NCBI RefSeq assembly: GCF_013385425.1
Contig: NZ_JACAQA010000041.1
Coordinates: forward strand, 62,001-126,000
Reading direction: 5' to 3'
From: Pseudomonas gingeri
Lineage (GTDB): Bacteria; Pseudomonadota; Gammaproteobacteria; Pseudomonadales; Pseudomonadaceae
Length of the DNA: 64,000 nt
Below the pieces are notes generated by a model. That model was given only the letters and a program-made list of their open reading frames with translations. It ran no database searches and had not been told where the DNA came from. This document shows positions 7,658-15,930 of this stretch, one piece after another. The translations under genes were made by a program, and so were the position numbers. Numbering within the stretch: the stretch's first letter is position 1; each line of letters begins with the position of its first letter.

Positions 7658-7744
7658 GTCCAAGCCTAGGTCCCGAGAATCGCAGGCGCAAGCCGAAAGG
7701 ATTTTCTAGGAAAGTTCATGCAAGGGAAAGGGAATAGTCCTCGG
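7624..7744. repeat. 121-bp direct repeat, copy B
   Basis: Partner of 6855-6975 (120/121 identical), carrying the promoter and first leader hairpin of DUF6124 copy B. The rest of the gap up to 7890 holds no gene I can support. Confidence 0.9.
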
Positions 7745-7890
7745 ACGGTGCGTGGAACACCCTCTTTGTGGCGAGCGGGCAAGTGTGTATTCAGCCGTCG
7801 CGGTATGTTGACATCAATCTCGTCTGTGGCACCCTTGGCGGACCACTCAACCCCGTACGCAGCGATTCAGTTCACTGGCCGTTGGGGTAA

Positions 7891-7917
7891 AAAAAACCGG
7901 CCCTGCGCCGGTTTTTT
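7891..7917. terminator. Bidirectional intrinsic terminator
   Basis: AAAAAACCGGC CCT GCGCCGGTTTTTT: a strong stem flanked by A and T tracts, able to end transcription in either direction. It is a second barrier behind the ssu operon. Confidence 0.75.
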
Positions 7918-7949
7918 CGATCAAGGGACGGCATCTGTCCCTCTCGCCA

Positions 7950-7984
7950 AAAAAGAAAATCCCGAAGGGCCAAGCCCTTCGGGG
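7950..7984 (-). terminator. Intrinsic terminator of the ssu operon
   Basis: On the minus strand CCCCGAAGGGC-TTG-GCCCTTCGGG is followed by ATTTTCTTTTTT, about 18 bp after the ssuF stop. Confidence 0.85.
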
Positions 7985-8001
7985 CCACAGGTGTCCATCG
8001 T

Positions 8002-8217
8002 TTACAGCTTGGCGATGGACACCTCGGTGGATTTCACAAAGGCAATCACTTCACTGCCGATCTGCAGTTCCAGCTCTTTCACCGAACGGGTGGTGATCAC
8101 CGAGGTGACGATCCCCGAAGCGGTCTGTACGTCGATTTCCGAGAGCACGTCGCCGGTGACGATTTCCTTGATGGTGCCCTTGAACTGGTTGCGAACGTTG
8201 ATGGCTTTGATGGTCAT
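8002..8217 (-). CDS. ssuF: TOBE/Mop-domain molybdopterin- or oxyanion-binding protein (SsuF)
   Basis: 71 residues, a single Mop (TOBE) domain: SARNQFKG-type N-terminus (INVRNQFKGTIKEIV), then VTSVITTRSVKEL and the terminal VIAFVKSTEVSIA. Such proteins bind molybdate or related oxyanions as oligomers. The start chosen (ATG complementary to 8215-8217) has AGGA upstream; the longer frame upstream is not family-like. It is the last gene of ssuEADCBF. P. putida is known to carry an SsuF of this type in the same place, needed for growth on sulfonates, though its exact role is unclear. Confidence 0.88.
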   Translation of the reverse strand: MTIKAINVRNQFKGTIKEIVTGDVLSEIDVQTASGIVTSVITTRSVKELELQIGSEVIAFVKSTEVSIAKL

Positions 8218-8258
8218 GGCATTGATTCCTGTCGTGGATTGAGTAGGCAAGGCATGGG

Positions 8259-9065
8259 TTACAGCGCCCAACGCAACTGCGTGGGCAAGGGCGATACAGG
8301 TTCCGGCTCGGGCGGTACGCCCGGCAGCGACAACACCCGGTTCAACACTTCGGTCTCCAGCGCCGCCAGGCGATGGGAGCCACGCGCCCGTGGACGCGGC
8401 AGTTCGACGTGCAAGTCCAGGCCGACCTGGCCGTCTTCGATCAGGATCACCCGATCGGCGATGGCCACGGCTTCACTGACGTCGTGGGTCACCAGCAACA
8501 CGGTAAAACCATGCTGCTGCCAGAGACGTTCGATCAACTGCTGCATTTCGATCCGGGTCAGGGCATCCAGGGCCCCCAGCGGCTCGTCCAGCAACAGCAG
8601 ACGCGGTTTGTGGATCAGGGCGCGGGCCAGGGCCACACGCTGCTTCTGGCCGCCGGACAGGGCCGCCGGCCATTCATGGGCGCGGTCCGCCAGGCCGACG
8701 GCTTCCAGCGCTTCCAGCGCCTGCGGTCGCCAGTTGCCCTTGAGACCCAGGCCGACGTTGTCGATCACTTTTTTCCAGGGCAGCAAACGCGCTTCCTGGA
8801 ACATCAGCCGGGTGTCTTCGCGGGCCTCGCTCAGCGCGGCGGAACCGGCCAGCAATTCACCACCGCTAGGTTGGTCGAGACCGGCCAGCAGGCGCAGCAG
8901 GGTGCTTTTACCGCACCCGCTACGGCCGACCACCGCGACGAATTGCCCGGCCGGGATATGCAGGTCGATCTCCCGCAGCACCTGGCGTTGGCCGAAAGTC
9001 TTTTGCAGGTTGCGCACCGCCAGCGGAATACCCCGCAGCAGGCGTGGAGGTTGTTGAGCCGTCAT
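8259..9065 (-). CDS. ssuB: Aliphatic sulfonate ABC transporter ATP-binding protein
   Basis: 268 residues from the ATG that overlaps the ssuC stop (ATGA). Walker A GRSGCGKST, signature LSGGQKQRVALARAL and Walker B LLLLDEPLGALD are all present. The insert after Walker A (LMFQEARLLPWKKVIDNVGL) is typical of SsuB/TauB/NrtD ATPases. It powers sulfonate uptake with SsuA and SsuC. The open frame extends far upstream inside ssuC but that part is not protein-like. Confidence 0.93.
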   Translation of the reverse strand: MTAQQPPRLLRGIPLAVRNLQKTFGQRQVLREIDLHIPAGQFVAVVGRSGCGKSTLLRLLAGLDQPSGGELLAGSAALSEAREDTRLMFQEARLLPWKKVIDNVGLGLKGNWRPQALEALEAVGLADRAHEWPAALSGGQKQRVALARALIHKPRLLLLDEPLGALDALTRIEMQQLIERLWQQHGFTVLLVTHDVSEAVAIADRVILIEDGQVGLDLHVELPRPRARGSHRLAALETEVLNRVLSLPGVPPEPEPVSPLPTQLRWAL

Positions 9066-9853
9066 TGCACACCGCCCTTGCTCACTTGATAGGCCGGATG
9101 CCAGCGCAGCCAGACCCGCTCCAGGCCGCGGGCCGCGAGGTCCGCCAGTTTGCCGAGGACGGCGTAGAGAACGATGGCCAGCACCACCACGTCGGTCTGC
9201 AGGAACTCCCGGGCATTCATCGCCAGGTAGCCGATGCCGGAACTGGCCGAGATGGTTTCCGCGACGATCAGCGTCAACCACATGAAGCCGAGGGCAAAGC
9301 GCACACCCACCAGGATCGAGGGCAGGGCGCCTGGCAGGATCACCTGGCGAAACAGGCTGAAACCGGACAGGCCGTAGCTGCGGGCCATTTCCACCAGCGC
9401 CGGGTCGACGTTGCGGATGCCGTGATAAGTGTTGAGGTAGATCGGGAACAGGGTGCCCAGGGCCACCAGGAAAATCTTCGCCGACTCGTCGATGCCGAAC
9501 CACAGGATCACCAGCGGGATCAGCGCCAGGTGTGGCACGTTGCGGATCATCTGCACCGAGCTGTCGAGCAGGCGTTCACCCCATTTCGACAGGCCGGTGA
9601 TAAAGCCCAGGGCCAGGCCGATGCTGCCGCCGATGGCAAAGCCGATACCGGCGCGCCAGCCGCTGATGGCCAGGTGTTTCCAGAGATCGCCGCTCTTCAC
9701 CAGGGCGATGCCGGCTTCGACCACGGCGCTGGGGGCGGGCAGGATCCGGGTCGACAGCCAGCCGGCCGATACCGACAGTTGCCACACCGCCAGCAACAGC
9801 ACCGGCAGGGCCCAGGGCGCGAGTTTGTGGGTAAGTCTGGTCAAGGTCGTCAT
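9062..9853 (-). CDS. ssuC: Aliphatic sulfonate ABC transporter permease
   Basis: 263 residues, the usual SsuC length, with about six membrane segments. The EAA-like loop reads VEMARSYGLSGFSLFRQVILPGALPS (in two parts, around residues 150-175), preceded by TYHGIRNVDPALV, which is characteristic of the SsuC/TauC subfamily. It starts 8 bp after ssuD and overlaps ssuB by 4 bp, so the three are translated from one message. Confidence 0.94.
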   Translation of the reverse strand: MTTLTRLTHKLAPWALPVLLLAVWQLSVSAGWLSTRILPAPSAVVEAGIALVKSGDLWKHLAISGWRAGIGFAIGGSIGLALGFITGLSKWGERLLDSSVQMIRNVPHLALIPLVILWFGIDESAKIFLVALGTLFPIYLNTYHGIRNVDPALVEMARSYGLSGFSLFRQVILPGALPSILVGVRFALGFMWLTLIVAETISASSGIGYLAMNAREFLQTDVVVLAIVLYAVLGKLADLAARGLERVWLRWHPAYQVSKGGVQ

Positions 9854-9861
9854 GGCCGGCC

Positions 9862-11010
9862 TCAGCTCTGGGACACGGCTTTGGGCAGGATGTCGTTGGC
9901 GACCATCTCACCGAAGGGGCTGACGTAACCGGCGCTTTTCGGCAGTTCCGGACGTTCGATATCCAGGTGCGGGAACAGCAGTTCGGCGACTCGGTATGAC
10001 TCTTCCAAGTGGGGGTAACCGGAGAAGATAAAGGTGTCGATACCCAGATCGGCGTATTCCTTGACCCGCGCGGCCACGGTCGGGCCGTCGCCCACCAGCG
10101 CCGTGCCGGCACCGCCACGGACCAGACCGACACCGGCCCAGAGGTTGGGGCTGACTTCCAGGTTGTCGCGGCTGCCGCCGTGCAGGGCGGCCATGCGTTG
10201 CTGGCCGACGGAGTCGAAGCGTGCCAGGGATTTCTGCGCGCGGGCGATGGTCTCGTCGTCCAGATGGGAGATCAGTTTGTCCGCCGCTTGCCAGGCCTCG
10301 GCATTGGTTTCACGAACGATCACATGCAGGCGAATACCGAAGCGCACGGTGCGCCCCAGCTTGGCGGCCTTGGCCCGGACCTGCTCGATTTTCTCGGCAA
10401 CGGCGGCAGGCGGTTCGCCCCAGGTCAGGACCATTTCCACCTGTTCGGCGGCGAGGTCCTGGGCGGCCTCCGACGAGCCGCCGAAGTACAGCGGCGGACG
10501 CGGTTGCTGGATCGGCGGATAGAGCAGCTTGGCGCCTTTGACGCTGATGTGCTGGCCGTCATAGTCGACGGTTTCGCCTTCCAGCACACGACGCCAGATG
10601 CGGGTGAATTCCACCGAGGCCTGGTAGCGCTCTTCGTGGCTGAGGAACAGGCCATCGCCGGCCAGTTCGTCCGGGTCGCCGCCGGTCACCAGGTTGAACA
10701 GCGCGCGCCCGCCGGACAGCCGGTCGAGGGTCGCGGCCTGGCGCGCCGCCACTGTCGGGGAGATGATTCCGGGGCGCAGGGCGACCAGGAATTTCAGGCG
10801 CTGGGTCACCGGGATCAGCGAAGCGGCCACCAGCCAGGAGTCCTCGCAGGAACGTCCGGTGGGGATCAGCACTCCACCGAAACCGAGACGGTCGGCAGCC
10901 TGGGCCACCTGCTGCAGGTAACCGTGGTCAACGGCGCGAGCGCCTTCGGCGGTGCCAAGGTAATGGCCGTCGCCGTGGGTAGGCAGGAACCAGAAAATAT
11001 TGAGGCTCAT
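9862..11010 (-). CDS. ssuD: FMNH2-dependent alkanesulfonate monooxygenase
   Basis: 382 residues starting MSLNIFWFLPTHGDGHYLG, the classic SsuD N-terminus; an ATG 14 codons upstream has no support. It splits C-S bonds of alkanesulfonates with O2 and reduced FMN, giving aldehyde plus sulfite. The luciferase-family barrel motifs GGVLIPTGRSCEDSW and FNLVTGGDPDELAGDG are visible, and the distal LFGGSSEA-like phosphate-binding loop reads YFGGSSEAAQDL. The reduced flavin is supplied by SsuE from the first gene of the same operon. Confidence 0.96.
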   Translation of the reverse strand: MSLNIFWFLPTHGDGHYLGTAEGARAVDHGYLQQVAQAADRLGFGGVLIPTGRSCEDSWLVAASLIPVTQRLKFLVALRPGIISPTVAARQAATLDRLSGGRALFNLVTGGDPDELAGDGLFLSHEERYQASVEFTRIWRRVLEGETVDYDGQHISVKGAKLLYPPIQQPRPPLYFGGSSEAAQDLAAEQVEMVLTWGEPPAAVAEKIEQVRAKAAKLGRTVRFGIRLHVIVRETNAEAWQAADKLISHLDDETIARAQKSLARFDSVGQQRMAALHGGSRDNLEVSPNLWAGVGLVRGGAGTALVGDGPTVAARVKEYADLGIDTFIFSGYPHLEESYRVAELLFPHLDIERPELPKSAGYVSPFGEMVANDILPKAVSQS

Positions 11011-11035
11011 GGAGTGGTCTCCTAAGGAATACGGT

Positions 11036-12001
11036 TCAAAGTGCTTTGGCAACGGCCGCCGGCGGGGTCCAGATCACGTCCTTGATGCTCAGCGGTTTGG
11101 GAATCAATTTGAGCTGGTAGAAGCTGTCGGCGATTTTCTGTTGCGCCGCGATCACTTCCGGGGTGAGGAACTGCGCGCCATAGCCCTGGCGGTTCACCGA
11201 GATCCGGGTGATGTCGGCGGGCAGGCCGAGCAGCGGTGCCACCTGGGTGGTGACTTCCTCGGGATTGGCCTTGGACCAGTCGCCTACTGCGCGGACTTCT
11301 TCCACCAGGGCCTTGATCACTTCCGGATGTTTTTGCGCATAAGGTTTGGTCGCCAGGTAGAACTGGTTGTTGTCCACCAGGCCAGTACCGTCACGCAGGG
11401 TGCGGGCCTTGAGCTGTTGCTCGGCGGCGGCCTGGTAGGGGTCCCAGATGACCCAGGCGTCGACGCTGCCACGCTCGAAGGCGGCGCGGGCATCGGCCGG
11501 CGCGAGGAACACGGTCTGGATATCGCTGTATTTCAGGCCGGCGTCTTCGAGGGCGCGGACCAGCAGGTAATGGACGTTGGAGCCTTTGTTGAGGACCACC
11601 TTCTTGCCCTTGAGCTCTTGCACCGATTTGATCGGCGAGTCCTTGGGCACCAGGATCGCTTCGCTGGTGGGCGCCGGCGGTTCCGAGGCGACATAGAGCA
11701 GGTCGGCACCGGCGGCCTGGGCGAAGACCGGCGGTGTTTCGCCGGTCACGCCGAAGTCGATGGAACCGACGTTCAGCCCTTCGAGCAGTTGCGGGCCGCC
11801 GGGGAACTCGGTCCATTGCACTTGCACGCCCTGGGCCGCGAGGCGTTTTTCCAGGGTGCCCTTGGCCTTGAGCAGCACCAGGGTGCCGTATTTCTGATAA
11901 CCGATCCGAAGTGTCTCGGCTTGAGCTTGAGTAATGGCGCCGAAGGTGACAGCCGCAGCAAACAGAGCGACCAGACCGCGACGCAAAATGACAGTGCGCA
12001 T
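11036..12001 (-). CDS. ssuA: Aliphatic sulfonate-binding periplasmic protein
   Basis: 321 residues with a Sec signal (hydrophobic segment about residues 7-25, cleavage near AQA). The mature protein opens with ETLRIGYQKYGTLVLLKAKG, cut here as ETLRIGYQKYGTL, the SsuA hallmark. It delivers sulfonates to SsuBC. GELSGR-type elements and the NKGSNVHYLLVRALE binding-loop region are recognisable. It lies between ssuE and ssuD in the operon. Confidence 0.94.
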   Translation of the reverse strand: MRTVILRRGLVALFAAAVTFGAITQAQAETLRIGYQKYGTLVLLKAKGTLEKRLAAQGVQVQWTEFPGGPQLLEGLNVGSIDFGVTGETPPVFAQAAGADLLYVASEPPAPTSEAILVPKDSPIKSVQELKGKKVVLNKGSNVHYLLVRALEDAGLKYSDIQTVFLAPADARAAFERGSVDAWVIWDPYQAAAEQQLKARTLRDGTGLVDNNQFYLATKPYAQKHPEVIKALVEEVRAVGDWSKANPEEVTTQVAPLLGLPADITRISVNRQGYGAQFLTPEVIAAQQKIADSFYQLKLIPKPLSIKDVIWTPPAAVAKAL

Positions 12002-12094
12002 GGCGCTCTCCTTTTTGCGGTGAGGGTTTTGGCTGCACCTGCTGGCCCGTTGGCGGGCGAGTAAGGCCAGTACATCGATGTCGGGTAAAGCGGC

Positions 12095-12688
12095 TCAGAT
12101 GCTCCAGCGAGCCGTGAGCAGGCGGTCGTTGAGCAGTGTCGGGTCCAGGGGCTTGGGACGTCGTGCCAGGGCGCAGTGGAACTGTTCCAGGGCCTCATTC
12201 AGGCGTTGTTCCAGGGCCGGGGCCAGCTGCGCCTGGGCGCTGCCTTCGCCATAGGCGATCTGGTTGTCTTCGGCGAAGATGCCGTGGAGCATTTCCTGGG
12301 CCTTGAGCGCCGACAGCACCGGCTTGAGGGCGTAATCCACCGCGAGCATATGGGCGATGCTGCCGCCGGTGGCCATGGGCAGCACCACCTTGTGGCTCAG
12401 GGCGCGTTCGGGCAGCAGGTCGAGCACGGTTTTCAGGGCGCCGGAGAATGAAGCCTTGTACACCGGCGTGGCGATGACCAGGCCGTCGGCCTGTTCGATC
12501 TGTTGCAGCAGGTCGATGATCTGCGGGCTGCCGAAGCGTGCGTGCAGCAGGTCTTCGGCCGGGAAGTCGCGGACCTGGTAACTCACCACTTCCACGCCTT
12601 GTTCGATCAACCAGCGCCTGGCCTGGTCCAGCAGTACCCCGGAGCGTGATCGCTGGCTGGGGCTTCCTCCAAGTGTGACGACCAGCAT
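12095..12688 (-). CDS. ssuE: NADPH-dependent FMN reductase of the sulfonate system
   Basis: 197 residues, flavodoxin-like fold. The N-terminal LVVTLGGSPSQRSRSGVLL is the flavin phosphate loop, and LVIATPVYKASFSGALK with LPMATGGSIAHMLAVDY are conserved SsuE/MsuE segments. It makes FMNH2 for SsuD. First gene of the operon, with AAGGA before its ATG and a very AT-rich stretch 60-150 bp upstream that probably holds the promoter. Confidence 0.94.
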   Translation of the reverse strand: MLVVTLGGSPSQRSRSGVLLDQARRWLIEQGVEVVSYQVRDFPAEDLLHARFGSPQIIDLLQQIEQADGLVIATPVYKASFSGALKTVLDLLPERALSHKVVLPMATGGSIAHMLAVDYALKPVLSALKAQEMLHGIFAEDNQIAYGEGSAQAQLAPALEQRLNEALEQFHCALARRPKPLDPTLLNDRLLTARWSI

Positions 12689-12734
12689 GTGGCTAATTCC
12701 TTAAGCGTTTGTCGGCGATTCGCGGGCTGCGATC

Positions 12735-12825
12735 TCACCGGGATGGACAGACCATATCAGCTGATTTATATATCTATAAATCTTATTTTTTCATTTGTTT
12801 ATTCTTTAAATGAATATGCGGATGG
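12735..12825 (-). promoter_or_regulatory. AT-rich promoter region of the ssu operon
   Basis: About 80 bp of almost pure A/T (TTATATATCTATAAATCTTA, then TTTATTCTTTAAATGAAT) inside a GC-rich genome, directly upstream of ssuE. CysB-controlled promoters typically have such regions. The transcription start and regulator are inferred. Confidence 0.4.
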
Positions 12826-12838
12826 CTTTCTTCCAGGC

Positions 12839-12865
12839 AAAAAAACAGGCCGTCGAAACGGCCTG
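12839..12865 (-). terminator. Intrinsic terminator of lsfA
   Basis: CAGGCCGT-TTCG-ACGGCCTG followed by TTTTTTT on the minus strand, 35 bp after the lsfA stop and in front of the ssu promoter. Confidence 0.88.
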
Positions 12866-12899
12866 AAACCCCTGCATCGTGAGTCGGTAAAAATCGGTT

Positions 12900-13538
12900 T
12901 CAGCGGTTGGGCTGTGGTGTCAGGCGCAGGTACGGCTTCACCGCGCGGTAGCCTTTGGGGAAGCGTTTCTTGATTTCGTCTTCGTCCTTGAGCGATGGCA
13001 CGATCACCACCTCGTCACCGTCCTGCCAGTTGGCCGGGGTGGCCACCTTGTAGTTATCGGTGAGCTGCAAGGAGTCGATCACCCGCAGGATCTCGTGGAA
13101 ATTGCGCCCGGTGCTGGCCGGGTAGGTGATGGTCAGCCGCACCTTCTTGTTCGGATCGATCACGAACAGCGAGCGTACGGTGAGGGTGTCGTTGGCATTC
13201 GGGTGGATCAGGTCGTAGAGATCGGACACCTTGCGGTCGGCATCGGCCAGGATCGGGAAGTTGACCACGGTGTGCTGGGTCTCGTTGATGTCCTCGATCC
13301 ACTTGTGGTGCGAATCCACCGGGTCCACCGACAGGGCGATGGCCTTGACGCCGCGCCGGGCGAATTCGTCCTTGAGCTTGGCGGTAAAGCCAAGTTCCGT
13401 GGTGCACACCGGGGTGAAGTCCGCCGGGTGGGAGAACAGCACGCCCCAGCTGTCGCCGAGCCACTCGTGGAAACGAATCGTGCCGGCGCTGGAATCCTGT
13501 TCGAAGTCGGGGGCGATGTCGCCGAGTCTTAGGCTCAT
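12900..13538 (-). CDS. lsfA: 1-Cys peroxiredoxin LsfA (Prx6 type)
   Basis: 212 residues. The peroxidatic cysteine lies in DFTPVCTTELG (about residues 41-51), and the resolving partner is absent as in Prx6-type enzymes. SVDPVDSHHKWIEDI and the C-terminal extension with FPKGYRAVKPYLR are family marks. It reduces peroxides. P. putida LsfA is known as a sulfate-starvation-induced protein next to the ssu operon, consistent with this position. RBS AGGAG precedes the ATG. Confidence 0.93.
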   Translation of the reverse strand: MSLRLGDIAPDFEQDSSAGTIRFHEWLGDSWGVLFSHPADFTPVCTTELGFTAKLKDEFARRGVKAIALSVDPVDSHHKWIEDINETQHTVVNFPILADADRKVSDLYDLIHPNANDTLTVRSLFVIDPNKKVRLTITYPASTGRNFHEILRVIDSLQLTDNYKVATPANWQDGDEVVIVPSLKDEDEIKKRFPKGYRAVKPYLRLTPQPNR

Positions 13539-13584
13539 GGTGCTGCTCCTGGTGAGTGCGTGATGAGCCTACTGTGCCTGCTGC

Positions 13585-13650
13585 AGGGTTTATTTAAAAA
13601 GAATAAATATCGATTTATCTAGATCGAAATTGAATATTAAAAACTTCTTC
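13585..13650 (-). promoter_or_regulatory. AT-rich promoter region of lsfA
   Basis: TTTATTTAAAAAGAATAAAT continuing to ATTGAATATTAAAAAC: a strongly A/T stretch 50-110 bp upstream of lsfA, similar in character to the one before ssuE. The remainder of the 13539-13854 gap has no gene I can see. Confidence 0.35.
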
Positions 13651-13798
13651 ATTGGACGCCGGACGGGCGCAGGAGCAACCTTGTCCACAGCTTGTGAGAG
13701 GGCTAAGGGGATGTAACTCAGTGGGGTGCCGGGCGCCGTGATGTCGAAGGTTGGCGTTCGAGTCGAAGCTGAGAGGTAGTGTTAAGCGGTACGTGAAG

Positions 13799-13829
13799 CA
13801 CTCAGCCCGGCATTGCGCCGGGCTGAGTG
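13799..13829 (-). terminator. Strong hairpin after the OprD-family porin gene
   Basis: CACTCAGCCCGGC-loop of 5-GCCGGGCTGAGTG, a 13-bp perfect stem 26 bp beyond the porin stop. No T tract follows on either strand, so it may protect the mRNA end rather than terminate. Confidence 0.5.
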
Positions 13830-13854
13830 TGGATCTCAATTTATACCGTCACGC

Positions 13855-15225
13855 TTACAACAGCGGGATGGTGTAGCTTACGATCAGACGGTTTTCGTCC
13901 TGGTCGCTAGTTGCAACGATCGAGTTGGTGCGCCACATGGCGTTTTTCCAGGCGAAACCGAGGTTCTTGAAGGTGCCTTCAGGAATCACGTAGGCCAGGG
14001 TGATATCGCGTTCCCACTCGCTCTGGTTGCCAGCGGTGGTCTGGATATTGTCGCCGTGCAGGTAAATCACACCAGCGGTCAGGCCGGGTACGCCAACCTT
14101 GGCGAAATCGTAGGCGTAGCGAGCTTGCCAGGTACGCTCGCCAGCACGGGCGAACTTCTGGATCTGCATGTCGGTGATGGTGCTGTTGGACGAGCCGTCA
14201 CCCTGGTTCAACCATGGGAAGTCGCTGTCGCCCTTGGTGTACTGATAACCAGCGCCGAAGGTGTGACCGGCAACCGAGTACAGGGCCAGGTAGCTGTACA
14301 GGTCGTTGTCGACCTTGCCCTTGGTGACATTGTTGTCGTAGAGACCGGTGGTGAAGTAGCCAGAGGTGTTGGCGTTGGCACCGTTGTCGCGGCTACGGTA
14401 GTAGCGCAGGTCGCTTTTCAGCACGCCAGGACCGATGGCCCAATTGTGTGCCAGACCCAGGAAGTTCTGCGAGTAGAAGTCTTTCAGCTCGCCGTAGTAG
14501 TACGAAGCGACCAGATCCTTGGTGATCTTGTAGTCAGCACCGCCGTACAGGAACTTGTTGCTGAACCGACCCGCAGTACCCTCGGAGTAGTTCGAGCTGG
14601 CGTTTGCACCGGCAATCGACAGGTCTTCGTCGTTGGTCGAGTTACGGCCCTTGGCTTTCTCGATCTGGCCAAGGGTCAGGCTCAGGTCCTTGATCTCGTT
14701 CGAAGTGATCTGGCCACCGGTGAAGGTTTGTGGCAGCAGACGACCGTCGTTGGCTTTGATCACCGGGTTATTTGGCAGCAGGGTACCGATCTTCAGTTCG
14801 GTCTGCGAAACGCGCATTTTTCCGGTCAGACCCAGGCTGCTGGCGTCATTGACCGAGCGGGCGTTTTTACCGTCAGTGGCTTCAGTCGGGAACAGCGTAC
14901 TACCAGCGCTGGTTTTGGTCGCACCGTTGGAGCCACCACCGGTGTCCAGCTTGATAGCGGTCAGGGCGATCACATCAAGGCCGAAACCCACGGTGCCTTG
15001 GGTGTAACCGGAGTTGAAGCGCAGATCAAAGCCTTGACCCCATTCCGAGGACAGGCTCTGAGCGGGTTTGCCGCTACGGTTATCGGTGTTGATGTAGAAG
15101 TTACGCAGACCCAGGGTCGACGTAGCGCCTTCGATAAAACCTTTGGCATCCGCTTGCCCATCGGCATATGCGTGTTGCGCCAAAACGCCTACGGCCACTG
15201 CTAGGGCCAAGGTGGACTTCTTCAT
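13855..15225 (-). CDS. OprD-family outer-membrane porin
   Basis: 456 residues with a clear Sec signal (MKKSTLALAVAVGVLAQHAYA). The mature protein opens GFIEGATSTLGLRNFYINTD, the standard first strand of OprD/OpdX channels, and ends with strand-forming RLIVSYTIPLL. OprD porins are 18-strand channels for specific small solutes such as amino acids or organic acids. The substrate cannot be read here. Its place between lsfA/ssu and tau genes suggests, but does not show, a part in organosulfur uptake. GAGGAG lies before the ATG. Confidence 0.9.
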   Translation of the reverse strand: MKKSTLALAVAVGVLAQHAYADGQADAKGFIEGATSTLGLRNFYINTDNRSGKPAQSLSSEWGQGFDLRFNSGYTQGTVGFGLDVIALTAIKLDTGGGSNGATKTSAGSTLFPTEATDGKNARSVNDASSLGLTGKMRVSQTELKIGTLLPNNPVIKANDGRLLPQTFTGGQITSNEIKDLSLTLGQIEKAKGRNSTNDEDLSIAGANASSNYSEGTAGRFSNKFLYGGADYKITKDLVASYYYGELKDFYSQNFLGLAHNWAIGPGVLKSDLRYYRSRDNGANANTSGYFTTGLYDNNVTKGKVDNDLYSYLALYSVAGHTFGAGYQYTKGDSDFPWLNQGDGSSNSTITDMQIQKFARAGERTWQARYAYDFAKVGVPGLTAGVIYLHGDNIQTTAGNQSEWERDITLAYVIPEGTFKNLGFAWKNAMWRTNSIVATSDQDENRLIVSYTIPLL

Positions 15226-15930
15226 GGTACAGCTCCTCTCATTTCTAATTTTTGTGTGTCCTGGCCTGGGATCTAGCGTCCCTTTGTAGCCACAGATGCG
15301 CGATTAGCACCAGATCGTGACTGGCAAGTCAATCGTAACAAACCACGTCTAGACTTTGGTCTAACTCGCCGTAAATTTGGTCCCTGCAGGGTAATGAAAT
15401 TCTTCATAAACCCAAAAAGAACTGTTTCGTTCTTTTTAAGACGATTCAGGAATAAGCTGCCTGAGAATTTACCCGGCCCTGAGGTCTTTGTCGGCCTCCA
15501 GACTTATTTCTGAAAAGTATTTGTAGCAGCCTTTTTCGAACAATCCGTATTTGAGAGCTGTTCTCAGGGACAGGAAAGTTCATAAAAGCGACGCAATCAT
15601 GGCTAAACGCTGCCACTCCCGTCAATTTATTACAGCATTTGGCTGATTAAGCCGGACCGCTGACATGTTGCTGTGCCAAGAACCATAGAAGAAAAAACGC
15701 GGAACGTGCCTTCATTCGTCGGGTTTAGTTATTTTGCGGATTTTCCGCTGAGCGTCTGATGGTACGGCGTCCCGCAGACACGAGCTGGCGCTGCAAGCGC
15801 TGGCCGCCGGCTGTCGCATGTCATATTTTGACTCATAAGCTAATGCAAATAAGTTATTTATTTTAAGATTCTTAGATCATTTAGTCTCTCTACATGCCGA
15901 TTCCCGGTCGCCTGTCGAGGAACTTGTCCC
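15226..15930. other. Intergenic region between the porin and tauA
   Basis: No convincing gene on either strand. It contains a 9-bp AT-rich hairpin (AAAAAGAAC..GTTCTTTTT, 15414-15437), porin upstream sequence, and an AT-rich block just before tauA (about 15835-15890, including ATAAGTTATTTATTTTAAG) that likely holds the tau promoter and a CysB-type site. Confidence 0.5.
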
